DNA of 7,106 nt from Planctomycetota bacterium (GTDB lineage: Bacteria > Planctomycetota > Planctomycetia > Planctomycetales > Planctomycetaceae): NCBI GenBank assembly GCA_024278285.1, contig JAJRTM010000160.1, forward strand, positions 1-7,106, read 5' to 3'. Each line of letters begins with the position of its first letter. Position 1 is the first letter of the stretch. This document shows, one piece after another, positions 1 to 6,907 of this stretch. The translations under genes were made by a program, and so were the position numbers. Below the pieces are notes generated by a model, which was not told where the DNA came from, searched no databases, and saw only the letters and a program-made list of their open reading frames with translations.

Positions 1-1
1 A

Positions 2-400
2 GGATTAATTCGTTTTGATGAAGAACTTGCCCACAAAATTGAAGCGGGAGCCGATCTGTTTCTTATGCCGAGTGAATTCGAGCCTTGCGGTTTGAATCAA
101 ATGTATTCCATGCTCTACGGCACTCTCCCCGTTGTCCATGCCGTGGGCGGATTGGCAGATTCTGTTGTTCCTGCCACGGAACAAACATTAAAAAACAAAA
201 CCGCAACAGGCTTCTCGTTCAAAAAGTACAATGTCGATTCGTTCCTGAAAACATTCAATCAGGCACTTGATACCTATCGGGATAAAAAAACCTGGAAGCA
301 AATTCAACAAACAGCCATGTCGCAAGATCTCTCTTGGACAAACAGTGCAAAAAACTATGTCAAAGTTTACGAACGTTCCATCGCCAAGCATATCAAATAA
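2..400 (+). CDS. glgA: Glycogen/starch synthase, C-terminal part (5' end outside the window)
   Basis: Only the last 132 residues are present; the frame is open from base 2 to the TAA at 398-400, so the gene begins upstream of the window. The family is a cytoplasmic GT5, GT-B-fold enzyme that adds glucose from ADP-glucose (or UDP-glucose) to the non-reducing end of an alpha-1,4-glucan. The visible part is the nucleotide-sugar-binding Rossmann half: an [12 protein letters not shown] segment, then the highly conserved [12 protein letters not shown] stretch, which holds the conserved acidic residue of the E-x7-E motif. [16 protein letters not shown] block and a TGFSF motif follow, and then the C-terminal helix that crosses back over the N-terminal domain. 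No break or frameshift is seen. It converges with the large minus-strand gene, with 131 bases between the stop codons and no convincing terminator. The identification is firm; donor preference cannot be judged from this fragment. Confidence 0.94.
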   Translation, partial: GLIRFDEELAHKIEAGADLFLMPSEFEPCGLNQMYSMLYGTLPVVHAVGGLADSVVPATEQTLKNKTATGFSFKKYNVDSFLKTFNQALDTYRDKKTWKQIQQTAMSQDLSWTNSAKNYVKVYERSIAKHIK

Positions 401-531
401 AGTTCATCCGACTAAAACGTGCTTTTAATGAATGCTCGAACAATTGCTGTCGTCTCTTCATCTCAGGGATGAACCATCCAACGGTTTGAATTTTGTTTCA
501 GTCATTCAACTCAGCTCGCTTCCTCCAATGC

Positions 532-3411
532 TTAGTTTATCACACGCGACTTGAGTGTGGTCACCGGTTCGCCTGGTAAGCCTTCTGCAATCAATTCAAA
601 ACCGCTGATGATCGCTTTCCCTTTTATCGCATGCAGAGAAATGTTGAGTTCCCCGTTGGATGAAATGCCGGAGAATTCTTTGACGATCGCTCGCATTTTT
701 CCGCCGCTTTGCTTGGTGACATCAAAGTCGGCCAGCACTTTTTTCCCTTGCAGGGTGACATCGAATAGCCGTTCTCCTGCCTGAATATTTTTCGGTTCTG
801 CGAAGTAAAGTCGAACCGTGTAGGAGCCGGGCTTGAGGTTTTTCAGGCGAATCGAAGAAGCTCCTTCTATGCCAGATGCCACCACCCACGGCCAACCGTT
901 GCCGCCTGTTATCCAGAGGGAATGGTGGTAGTACGTTTTGCAATCTTTGGGAAGAACTTCAATATCCAACGTCGGAGAAGGCCCTCCGTTGAGTGGATAT
1001 TCCAACCACAATGTACCGCCGTGGGTTACGCGATCACCAGGGGCGCCGAAGTTGATGCCGATGCGCTGAATTTCTTTCGGATTCCCTTTTCCCCAGACCA
1101 TCCATTGCTCGTGCGTTTCAGGAAGCGAAAACATCGACAAACCGACCGGCAGCGGATAACTGCATGTGCAACCCTGGTAATAATACGGAACGTTCAACAA
1201 CCCGCCCGCAGGAATAATGCTGTTCGTACAACCGGAACGTGGACCGCTGATATGGATCGTGCCGCTTTCAATTTTCTTGTCGTAAAACGCAGCGTTGCCG
1301 GATCGAACGGTAAACATCAAACCGTAATCGACCCCGCCATCGCATCCATAATTTTTGACGATATTTCGCGGTTCCTTCTTCCCGGTTAGCGGATTGATTC
1401 GCATGCCGACATCTGCTTTTTCCGGCGGAAAGTTTTCCTTCTGGTACGGGGGACGATAATTGTAAAGCTGTTTTTGGGTGATATCGAGTTTCGGCAAGGT
1501 CGCGATCTTCGCTGCCATTTCCTCTTTGGAAAACTGTCGCCCGGTGTAGATATCAGAATAGATGGGAGGGACCAATTTATACGGCGGGCGTTCTCCGGAA
1601 GGATAACCCCGCCAGGCTTTGTCGTAAGAAATCATCACGCCATCAACAAAGAATGGCTGCGGAGCCCGTTTGAATTGCGAAACTTCATCTCCAAACCAAA
1701 GCACTCCCAGCGGCGCTCTCACCAGTTGATCGGGACTGCTCCAGGTTCCCGTATAATTTGTTGCACCGGGTAATTTTCCTGAGCGAGTAAGCATCGCATA
1801 CTTCTTGTTGAAACGCCAATCTCCGCCAACAGGCCTGAAATGAATCAATTGCGACATTTCAGCCGCAGCGATATCGGGATTTGAAACTGGAAAGTAAATC
1901 TTGCCTCCATAAGGACGCAGCGATTGATAAATTCGCTCCAAAAATTGCTTGCCAGCATCTCCTTCAGGAACGATTCCCTTATCACAGACAACAAGGCTCG
2001 CCAGATACGGCGGGAATTCATAAATAAGGGGGTCCGCCACTTTCAATGAAATGCGAGTCCCGTACAAACCGCGTTCATCTAACTGACGCCGCAAAATCGC
2101 AACTTTGCGGGCATCTTTATCGACAGCAATTAAGTTCATGTTTGTTTGATTCAATAATTGATCAATCGTTGTGATATCTTCAATCCCCAAAATCAAACCG
2201 TACCCGTTTTGCACTTTAGTATTACGAACCAACTCGCTGGTTGCTTTTTCGCTGTCGTCTTTCTTTTTGATGTTAACAGCAGGTAATTCATGATTGATCA
2301 CCTTGCCATTTCGTTGTCCCAAACAACTGATCGTTCCCTGTTTAGTCACAACGAACAATTTGCCATCGGCTGCAATCATGCTGTGAATAGTCCCGGCAAC
2401 GCCTTCGATCTTCTCTTCAAATTTGAATTCCCGATCATTCACAACAATACTTGTTCGAACTCCTTTTTCGCCTGGTCCTTGCCTTTGATCATCTTCATGG
2501 CGGGCGGTATTGATATCTTTATCGAAGACTATCTTTGCAGGTTCGGGAGCTTCTTTGCCCCGCCGGCGAGCTTTTCCTTCGGCTGAAAACCAACCGCCGG
2601 GAAGTCGTCCTTCTTTCGGGAGTGCGAACTGTTTCAGCTTCCCTGTTTTCAAATCGAGTGTTGCAGGGAAAGCCGCCCCGCAAGGGACAATCAAATCGTT
2701 TCCGCTGACGACTAAATACCCTTGAGGAGTGATCCCGCCAAACGCTTCGGTGTTGTGAGGATGTTGTCCGTAAATGTATCCCGTGTGGTCATTCAGCCAA
2801 ATTTGCTTGCCGGTCGCAGCATCTATCGCATAAATGAAGATCCCTTCAAACGGCCAGACACCTGCTGCAAAATAAATCGTCCCCTGTGAAATAACAGGAC
2901 CGCCCCGCAAGGGCCAAAGTGAGATCAACCGCCCATTCCCAATCACTTTGCGAGTGGAAGGGACCGCGCGAAATTTCCAGATCAATTTCCCCTGAGCAGT
3001 ATCCAGGCAATACAAGTAGCCATCGTCGCTGCCGAAATAAACTTTGTCTTGCCAGACAACCGGCGCCAACCGGATCGGTCCGTCTGTATAAAATCGCCAG
3101 CGTTCCGCCCCGGTTTCGGTGTTGTAAGCGGTTAAACGATCATTGCGCGAAGAGCCAACAAACAAAGTTTTCCCAGCGACAACCGGTTCGTAGCCGGCAT
3201 CAAATTGTAAGCGAGCATTCCGATAAGCCGGCTTCAACGGCGGGAGTTTTCGTGTCCATAATAACTGTAAATCCGCTGGCAATGTTTCCATCGATTGCGC
3301 AGTCCGCCCCGCATCATACCGCCACATCGGCCAGTCATCAGCACAACAACGAGAACCAGATATCAATAAACAGAACAGCAACACATTTCGACATAGGCAA
3401 GGATGAGGCAT
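532..3411 (-). CDS. Secreted PQQ-like beta-propeller protein with embedded methyltransferase-like fold and C-terminal malectin-like domain
   Basis: This gene encodes 959 residues from the start chosen here. The frame is open up to an ATG at 3459, but the ATG at 3411 places a short n-region directly before a hydrophobic stretch (NVLLFCLLISG) and a likely signal peptidase I site after SRCCA, and it has a weak AAAGAG upstream. Numbered from the 3459 ATG: signal peptide 17-40; mature N-terminus DDWPMWRYDAGRTAQS; PQQ-like blades about 90-220 and 355-390, with repeats such as YCLDTAQGKLIWKF and YAIDAATGKQIW; a Rossmann-like segment about 417-545; a Cys-containing block 735-770 (SGCTNSIIP, QGCTCSYPLP); and a malectin-like domain about 799-957 with YTVRLYFAEP and ERLFDVTLQGKKVLADFDV. 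The inserted segment resembles a SAM methyltransferase, with Asp447 at the end of its second strand, but the glycine-rich motif I is degraded. The protein probably acts in the periplasm or at the cell surface, perhaps binding carbohydrate through the malectin-like part. Its substrate and any enzymatic activity are unknown. PQQ binding itself is not shown; most such propellers are structural. Confidence 0.93.
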   Translation of the reverse strand: MPHPCLCRNVLLFCLLISGSRCCADDWPMWRYDAGRTAQSMETLPADLQLLWTRKLPPLKPAYRNARLQFDAGYEPVVAGKTLFVGSSRNDRLTAYNTETGAERWRFYTDGPIRLAPVVWQDKVYFGSDDGYLYCLDTAQGKLIWKFRAVPSTRKVIGNGRLISLWPLRGGPVISQGTIYFAAGVWPFEGIFIYAIDAATGKQIWLNDHTGYIYGQHPHNTEAFGGITPQGYLVVSGNDLIVPCGAAFPATLDLKTGKLKQFALPKEGRLPGGWFSAEGKARRRGKEAPEPAKIVFDKDINTARHEDDQRQGPGEKGVRTSIVVNDREFKFEEKIEGVAGTIHSMIAADGKLFVVTKQGTISCLGQRNGKVINHELPAVNIKKKDDSEKATSELVRNTKVQNGYGLILGIEDITTIDQLLNQTNMNLIAVDKDARKVAILRRQLDERGLYGTRISLKVADPLIYEFPPYLASLVVCDKGIVPEGDAGKQFLERIYQSLRPYGGKIYFPVSNPDIAAAEMSQLIHFRPVGGDWRFNKKYAMLTRSGKLPGATNYTGTWSSPDQLVRAPLGVLWFGDEVSQFKRAPQPFFVDGVMISYDKAWRGYPSGERPPYKLVPPIYSDIYTGRQFSKEEMAAKIATLPKLDITQKQLYNYRPPYQKENFPPEKADVGMRINPLTGKKEPRNIVKNYGCDGGVDYGLMFTVRSGNAAFYDKKIESGTIHISGPRSGCTNSIIPAGGLLNVPYYYQGCTCSYPLPVGLSMFSLPETHEQWMVWGKGNPKEIQRIGINFGAPGDRVTHGGTLWLEYPLNGGPSPTLDIEVLPKDCKTYYHHSLWITGGNGWPWVVASGIEGASSIRLKNLKPGSYTVRLYFAEPKNIQAGERLFDVTLQGKKVLADFDVTKQSGGKMRAIVKEFSGISSNGELNISLHAIKGKAIISGFELIAEGLPGEPVTTLKSRVIN

Positions 3412-3720
3412 AGCGTTCTCTTTGGGGAAAAGCATCTGGGAAACATGTACTCGGCTCATTTAGCTCATTTTAATAGCCGCAACCAGATTATTTTTACCAC
3501 AAAGCTTCAACGTTCACAAAGGGAAACATAAAGAAAACAATTGTTTAACGGCAAGCCAAAGGCGACTTCGCCGAGTGGTACCCAATCTGATTGTCAAGAG
3601 GCCCAAAAACCGCCGCAAAAACGATGGAGATCCAAAAAGCCAAATCACTTGGAATCATATTCCTGCAAATATAATGAACGGCGTTGCATGGCATCGCACC
3701 CTGTTGTGTTCAATTTATAA
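3412..3720. other. Intergenic stretch between the propeller gene and the aminotransferase gene
   Basis: No gene is supported here; the short frames lack ribosome binding sites and recognisable content. It holds the probable leader of the propeller gene, a 25-base dispersed repeat copy (3465-3489), a perfect 12-base palindrome AAACAATTGTTT at 3535-3546, and a small hairpin GGCGACTTCGCC near 3563. Read on the minus strand, that hairpin is followed by only three T, so it is at best a poor terminator for the aminotransferase gene. I see no convincing promoter. Confidence 0.5.
3465..3489 (+). repeat. Dispersed 25-base repeat, copy 1
   Basis: This 25-base stretch matches 6733-6757 at 22 of 25 positions in the same orientation, with the core TAGCCG(C/T)AACCAGATT. 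It lies just upstream of the propeller gene start. Nearby AGGGAAACA (3520-3528) is roughly the reverse complement of TGTTTCCCT, which follows the other copy, so a longer decayed repeat may be involved. I infer a non-coding dispersed repeat; the element type is unknown. Confidence 0.5.
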
Positions 3721-4962
3721 TCACTCGGCGTCGGAAATCGTTGATTTTTTATTGAGGCAGCGATCAATTTGCCGGACGGCTTGTCGGAGCCTTTGTGTGT
3801 TTTCGACAATCGCGAGTCTTAAATAACCTTCGCCTTCTTCGCCGAACCCGCGACCGGGACTGACCGCGACGCCACCTTCATCGAGAAGCTTCATTGAGAA
3901 ATCGATCGAGCCCATTTCTGCCCACGGCTCTGGAATTTTTGCCCAGACAAACATCGTCCCTTTCGGGCGTTCCAGTTCCCAGCCGATCCGTTCCAGGCCA
4001 TCGCAAAGCGCATCTCTTCTTACCTGGTATTCAGCGGAGACACTTTCCACTGCCGATTCGCAGTGCCGAAGCGCGACAATCGCTGCGATTTGTGTTGGCT
4101 GGAATAATCCGTAATCGTAGTACCCTTTAATGGTCGATAAGGCTCGAACCATTTCTGCATTGCCGGTACAAAAACCGACACGCCAACCAGCCATGCTGAA
4201 GCCTTTGCTCATCGTCGTGAATTCAACACCAACATCAATCGCCCCTTTGGAAGCAAGAAAGCTGGGAGCCTTGTAGCCATCGAAGCAGATATCCGAATAA
4301 GCAAAATCGCTGATGACCAGAAACCCGTATTTTTTCGCGAGCGCAACCAGGTCATCATAAAAAGATTGCTCAACAACGGTTGTTGTCGGGTTGTGTGGAA
4401 AGTTGACAATGACCAATTTCGGTTTCGGATATTGATGCTTGCAGGTGTATTCGATGTTGGTCAAAAATTGTTGGGGGTCTCTGCAATCAAGAGAAATCAC
4501 ATTCCCCGAAGCGAGCGCAACCGCATAAACATGAATCGGGAAATAGGGGGCAGGAACAATCGCGGTATCGCCCGGTCCCATCAGCGCTAAGCAAAGATGG
4601 CTGAAGCCTTCTTTCGAGCCGATGCAAGTGACGACTTCGGTATCGGGATCGAGCCGCACGCCATATTGTTTCCAGTAGCGAGCAGAAACTTCTTTGCGCA
4701 AATTGGCGATCCCGTTGGAAACCGAATAGCGATGGTTTCGCGGATCCTTGATCGCTTCTGCCATTTTTTCGATGATGAGAGGATCAGGCGCGTCGGTCGG
4801 GTTGCCCATTCCCAGGTCGATCACATCAACCCCTTCGACTCGTTTTTCATATTTTAGTTTATTGATTTTCCCAAACAGATACGGGGGGAGTCTTTTGACC
4901 CGCTCTGCGACAGGAATGTTAAACGGGGCATCAGAAAACGGAACTTCAGATTCGCTACGCAT
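3721..4962 (-). CDS. alaC: PLP-dependent class I aminotransferase, AlaC-type (glutamate-pyruvate transaminase-like)
   Basis: The product is a 413-residue cytoplasmic fold-type I aminotransferase, complete and of normal family length. The pattern follows E. coli AlaC (YfdZ) along the whole chain: [17 protein letters not shown] at 21-37, [13 protein letters not shown] at 49-61, [13 protein letters not shown] at 77-89, GSKEG at 115-119 (PLP phosphate loop region), [11 protein letters not shown] at 137-147, NFPHNPT with Asn191, SDFAYSD with Asp219 and Tyr222, and [15 protein letters not shown] with Lys253 as the Schiff-base lysine. YLRLAIVEN with Arg382, expected to bind the substrate alpha-carboxylate, follows near the end. 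AlaC makes alanine from pyruvate with glutamate as amino donor. The same broad family includes LL-diaminopimelate aminotransferase (DapL) and other alanine or aspartate aminotransferases, so automatic annotation as dapL is possible. The start at 4962 has no clear Shine-Dalgarno, but the N-terminal alignment fits. It lies 101 bases downstream of the kinase gene on the same strand. The enzyme class is certain; the substrate is likely but unproven. Confidence 0.93.
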   Translation of the reverse strand: MRSESEVPFSDAPFNIPVAERVKRLPPYLFGKINKLKYEKRVEGVDVIDLGMGNPTDAPDPLIIEKMAEAIKDPRNHRYSVSNGIANLRKEVSARYWKQYGVRLDPDTEVVTCIGSKEGFSHLCLALMGPGDTAIVPAPYFPIHVYAVALASGNVISLDCRDPQQFLTNIEYTCKHQYPKPKLVIVNFPHNPTTTVVEQSFYDDLVALAKKYGFLVISDFAYSDICFDGYKAPSFLASKGAIDVGVEFTTMSKGFSMAGWRVGFCTGNAEMVRALSTIKGYYDYGLFQPTQIAAIVALRHCESAVESVSAEYQVRRDALCDGLERIGWELERPKGTMFVWAKIPEPWAEMGSIDFSMKLLDEGGVAVSPGRGFGEEGEGYLRLAIVENTQRLRQAVRQIDRCLNKKSTISDAE

Positions 4963-5063
4963 GGCACAACAGTCAGAAATAATGGGTGAAAGTGAGCAGT
5001 AAGTTCAATGGGGATATCATACAAGATGCCCTCTGTTTTGGACAGTTAAGTTTCCCCGCTGGT

Positions 5064-5711
5064 TCACTCAATTTCGGTGATCAAATCGCTGTTACCTCTT
5101 AGATTGTGCCAATGTATAACGGTTCGTTGCTGGTTTTCAGTCGTTTTTCTGAACAAATCAGGAAATCCAACATCAATCAAGCCCTTGCTGGAAGCAGTTT
5201 TCAGATTGATTCCCACCGGATAATTAACCGATTTCAATAGAATCAAACGCTCCATCCCAATTTCTGCTGCCAGCCATAACGCGATGCTGTCGCTGGTAAT
5301 GTTCCAGGTGTGCGGAAGTTTGACTGGTGCAGTTGCTTCCAGTTGCTCAAGCCAGCCGGCTGCATCCAGAACGGGAATCTGTCCGTTAATGAACGCTGCC
5401 TCAAGTTGCTTTTGATTCTTCACCAGGCAACTTTTTGGAACAATCGTGGTAAGCAGCGAAGCCGTTAACGACATCGATTCGATTGCCAGTTGGTGCGAGA
5501 ATTCTTCGCCCAGATTGAAAAGCTGATCCCATCTGCGAACAATGTCTGCACATTTCCCGCCTCCTGCCAACAGCACGACAGGACTATTGAGCTGGTTGAG
5601 AAACTGCTGCAAACGCGAGGGCAACTCCTCCCAGTCAAGCAGACTTCCGCCGACTTTGCAGAGGATGATTTGTTTTACCAATTCTTTTGATATACCCATT
5701 CTCAGGACCAT
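5064..5711 (-). CDS. Amino-acid-kinase-fold protein, MfnE-like
   Basis: The product has 215 residues and belongs to the amino acid kinase superfamily (fold shared with acetylglutamate kinase, UMP kinase and aspartokinase). Visible motifs are ILCKVGGSLLD at 16-26 (phosphate-binding Lys19 and glycine loop), VVLLAGGGKCADIVRRWD at 45-62 (second glycine loop), HTWNITSDSIALWLA at 134-148, and RLILLKSVN at 155-163 in the nucleotide-binding half. The W-x-ITSDSIA then LILLKS arrangement is what I associate with MfnE, the kinase that phosphorylates (aminomethyl)furanmethyl phosphate during methanofuran synthesis. Many planctomycetes carry methanofuran- and methanopterin-linked C1 genes, which makes that role plausible here, but no other pathway gene is in the window. 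An alternative start is the ATG at 5699, four codons in; neither start has a strong Shine-Dalgarno. The kinase fold is confident, the substrate inferred. It is divergent from the DUF1883 gene. Confidence 0.82.
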   Translation of the reverse strand: MVLRMGISKELVKQIILCKVGGSLLDWEELPSRLQQFLNQLNSPVVLLAGGGKCADIVRRWDQLFNLGEEFSHQLAIESMSLTASLLTTIVPKSCLVKNQKQLEAAFINGQIPVLDAAGWLEQLEATAPVKLPHTWNITSDSIALWLAAEIGMERLILLKSVNYPVGINLKTASSKGLIDVGFPDLFRKTTENQQRTVIHWHNLRGNSDLITEIE

Positions 5712-5786
5712 CTGTAGGAAATTGATGAGGGGATAGCTCTTAGTCCAGATTGAGCTGAAGTGCTAACGCAACATGGAGGTTACCTA

Positions 5787-5815
5787 TTGAAGCACCCCCT
5801 TTCACATGTTACAAT
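5787..5815 (+). promoter_or_regulatory. Sigma70-like promoter for the DUF1883 unit
   Basis: TTGAAG at 5787-5792 (4 of 6 to the -35 consensus) and TACAAT at 5810-5815 (5 of 6 to the -10 consensus) are separated by exactly 17 bases. Transcription would start near 5822, giving a leader of about 46 bases before the ATG at 5868. The promoter lies inside the longer frame that begins at 5760, which argues for the downstream start codon. Predicted from sequence only. Confidence 0.55.
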
Positions 5816-5867
5816 TGGACAGTGCAGGCTCGTGAACAGTCAGCTTCTAAATAATGGGAGGTATGTC

Positions 5868-6137
5868 ATGAACTATTTACATTATGAATTTGATTTATCC
5901 GTTGGCGAGAGTGTTGAGGTCACGCTAGATGGTCAACAAGCCAATGTTCGTCTACTCGATGATGCAAATTTTGCGCTTTACAAGAGTGGAAAGCAACATC
6001 ATTATTTTGGCGGTCTTGCGAAAGAATCACCAAGCAGGCTTGTTGCCCCACATGCCGGTCATTGGCATGTGGTGATTGACTTGGGGGGGTACCCTGGAAC
6101 GATCAAAGCATCAGTTCGATTATTGCAGGAATCATAA
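5868..6137 (+). CDS. DUF1883 domain protein
   Basis: The product is 89 residues and consists of essentially one DUF1883 domain. The frame extends back to an ATG at 5760, but the start at 5868 is preferred: GGGAGG at 5856-5861 sits six bases before it, the family normally begins with an (M)xxxHYxFDL-type first strand, and a promoter overlaps the upstream extension. Recognisable family blocks are VEVTLDGQQANVRLLDD at 16-32, NFALYKSGKQHHYFGG at 34-49, and GHWHVVIDLGGYPGTIKASVRLL at 64-86. The predicted fold is a small soluble beta-rich domain with no signal peptide or membrane segment. The domain's function is unknown; as I recall, in some bacteria it is fused to TIR or other signalling domains, which hints at a sensing or binding role. 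The stop codon TAA overlaps the ATG of the next gene (TAATG), so the two are probably translationally coupled. Confidence 0.85.
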   Translation: MNYLHYEFDLSVGESVEVTLDGQQANVRLLDDANFALYKSGKQHHYFGGLAKESPSRLVAPHAGHWHVVIDLGGYPGTIKASVRLLQES

Positions 6138-6510
6138 TGGCGAAACGCAGAAGCCAATTCGATCCAGCTATCCACAGGGTTCCACTCGACAGACTTCGTA
6201 TCTTTGAAATTACAGAAGCTGAATTAGAGTCACTTGAACGAGCTTCTCCAGGGAGCATTTTTTTAATCTTGCTGTAGCAACAATCTCTGTCGCCATCTCA
6301 TTTTCAATTGCTCTTGCGACAACAAAAATCGATAGCCTCCGTGCATTCTGCGTCTTTGTAATCGTTACTATGGTGGCATGGATTGCAGGAATTACCTTTA
6401 GCTTATTTTGTTTCAGCTTGCGAAAATCCTTGAAAAGTGTATCCAAAGAAATTAGACGCCGTATTCCTCCACCAGAAGGCGTTCAAGAACAAGGCAGCAA
6501 CGCGGTGTAG
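6137..6510 (+). CDS. Small two-helix membrane protein, read only through a -1 shift (programmed frameshift, slippage or broken gene)
   Basis: Translation should begin at the ATG at 6137, overlapping the DUF1883 stop, with AGGA at 6127-6130 six bases upstream. In frame zero it gives 46 residues (beginning MAKRRSQFDPAIHRVPLDRL) and ends at TAG 6275-6277, where a hydrophobic segment would just begin. A -1 shift at T TTT TTA (6259-6265) joins the first 43 codons to an 81-codon frame from 6265 to the TAG at 6508-6510. The fused 124-residue product has a charged N-terminal part with an acidic helix (ITEAELESLERASPGS), transmembrane helices at about 42-63 and 70-95, and a basic cytoplasmic-type tail (KEIRRRIPPPEG). 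From memory, similar small two-helix proteins with an LE-x-x-SP-x-S segment just before the first helix exist in other bacteria, which supports the fused product as the ancestral one. Whether the shift is functional, a recent one-base deletion in a homopolymer, or a sequencing error cannot be decided here. Function unknown. Confidence 0.65.
6259..6265 (+). promoter_or_regulatory. Candidate -1 frameshift / slippage site T TTT TTA
   Basis: In the frame set by the ATG at 6137 the codons are ATT TTT TTA, so the heptamer T TTT TTA fits the X XXY YYZ rule exactly and is the same heptamer as the HIV-1 gag-pol site. The T7 run spans 6258-6264. A weak hairpin TTGC-TGTA-GCAA (6269-6280) begins three bases after it. 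An AGGGAG at 6250-6255 lies only three bases upstream, closer than the roughly ten bases seen in dnaX. Insertion of one U by polymerase slippage on the run would restore the same downstream frame. Confidence 0.4.
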
Positions 6511-6606
6511 TCAACCGAATTGCATGCTTCAACCCAGCCTGTTGGGCGAAAAGAACTTCCCTTAAACATTGGTCAAACAATTACTGTCACATCTGTGTTC
6601 ATTTTT

Positions 6607-6632
6607 CGTAGGATGGCGTGCTTGCACCCATC
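6607..6632 (+). repeat. REP-like palindromic unit, left copy
   Basis: The 26-base unit folds on itself: GATGGCGTGC (6612-6621) pairs with GCACCCATC (6624-6632) with one bulged C, giving an eight-pair stem when the loop is taken as CTTG. An imperfect palindrome with a bulge, found as an inverted pair between genes, is the typical form of bacterial REP sequences. Its copy number in the genome is not visible here. Confidence 0.55.
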
Positions 6633-6732
6633 TTCGCGTGCCAGATTGCGTTCCCTAACAGAAAAGAGTTGGAACAGTTATGATCCGACGATCAATTCAC
6701 CTGTGTTAAATTAATGACCCAGCACGGCTGGT

Positions 6733-6757
6733 TCATTCTGATAGCCGTAACCAGATT
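6733..6757 (+). repeat. Dispersed 25-base repeat, copy 2
   Basis: Matches 3465-3489 at 22 of 25 positions in the same orientation. This copy lies in the unpaired centre of the compound inverted repeat, so the centre of that structure may itself be an older repeat. No coding role is seen. Confidence 0.5.
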
Positions 6758-6823
6758 GATGTGTTTCCCTAATTTGCAAGCGGTTCGCAAACTTTTACCG
6801 TTAGTAATATGGAGACCACATTT

Positions 6824-6849
6824 GATGGGTGCAAGCACGCCATCCTACG
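6824..6849 (-). repeat. REP-like palindromic unit, right copy
   Basis: Exact reverse complement of the unit at 6607-6632, so the two copies face each other across 191 bases. Perfect identity over 26 bases suggests recent origin or sequence correction between copies. The unit lies 58 bases past the stop of the 45-residue membrane protein gene, on the usual 3' side for REP elements. Confidence 0.55.
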
Positions 6850-6907
6850 GTTCATGGATACGACAGTAATTGTTTGACCGATGCAAAGCGATTGGCAGCC
6901 GCGTTAT

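Larger units (their letters stand above)
6571..6879. repeat. Compound inverted repeat (possible MITE or REP pair)
   Basis: Two nested perfect inverted matches are present: outer arms 6571-6588 with 6862-6879 (18 of 18) and inner arms 6607-6632 with 6824-6849 (26 of 26). The spacers between outer and inner arms differ (18 bases on the left, 12 on the right), and the central 191 bases are not paired. The structure could be a short non-autonomous mobile element with long inverted ends or a pair of REP-like units in opposite orientation. I see no clear target-site duplication directly outside 6571 and 6879, and it encodes no transposase. Confidence 0.75.
6511..6907. other. Non-coding stretch between convergent genes
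   Basis: I see no gene in these 397 bases. The short frames on both strands lack ribosome binding sites and protein-like composition, and several run through the inverted repeat. The stretch contains the compound inverted repeat (6571-6879), one copy of the 25-base dispersed repeat (6733-6757) and a small hairpin CCAGC-ACG-GCTGG (6719-6731). Because the genes on both sides end here, it is the natural place for transcription to stop, but no classic hairpin plus T-run terminator is present. Confidence 0.6.

Noticed and set aside
457..473. Hairpin TTCATC-TCAGG-GATGAA between glgA and the propeller gene
   Set aside because: The stem is only six pairs, AT-rich, and not followed by a T run on either strand, so it is not a supportable terminator.
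922..1389. Plus-strand 155-codon frame inside the propeller gene
   Set aside because: It is a shadow on the opposite strand of a well-supported coding region, Arg-rich and without any recognisable domain.
3560..3600. tRNA-like D-arm sequence GCCGAGTGGTA
   Set aside because: It resembles the D-arm of a leucine tRNA, but there is no acceptor stem, no anticodon stem-loop and no GGTTCGA T-arm around it.
3685..3710. Possible third copy of the REP-like unit (ATGGCATCGCACCC)
   Set aside because: Only scattered bases match the 6607-6632 unit and the palindrome is lost, so it is not distinguishable from chance.
6210..6446. Minus-strand 78-codon frame over the membrane protein gene
   Set aside because: It is antisense to the coupled two-helix protein, has no ribosome binding site, and its composition is what one gets from reading a hydrophobic gene backwards.
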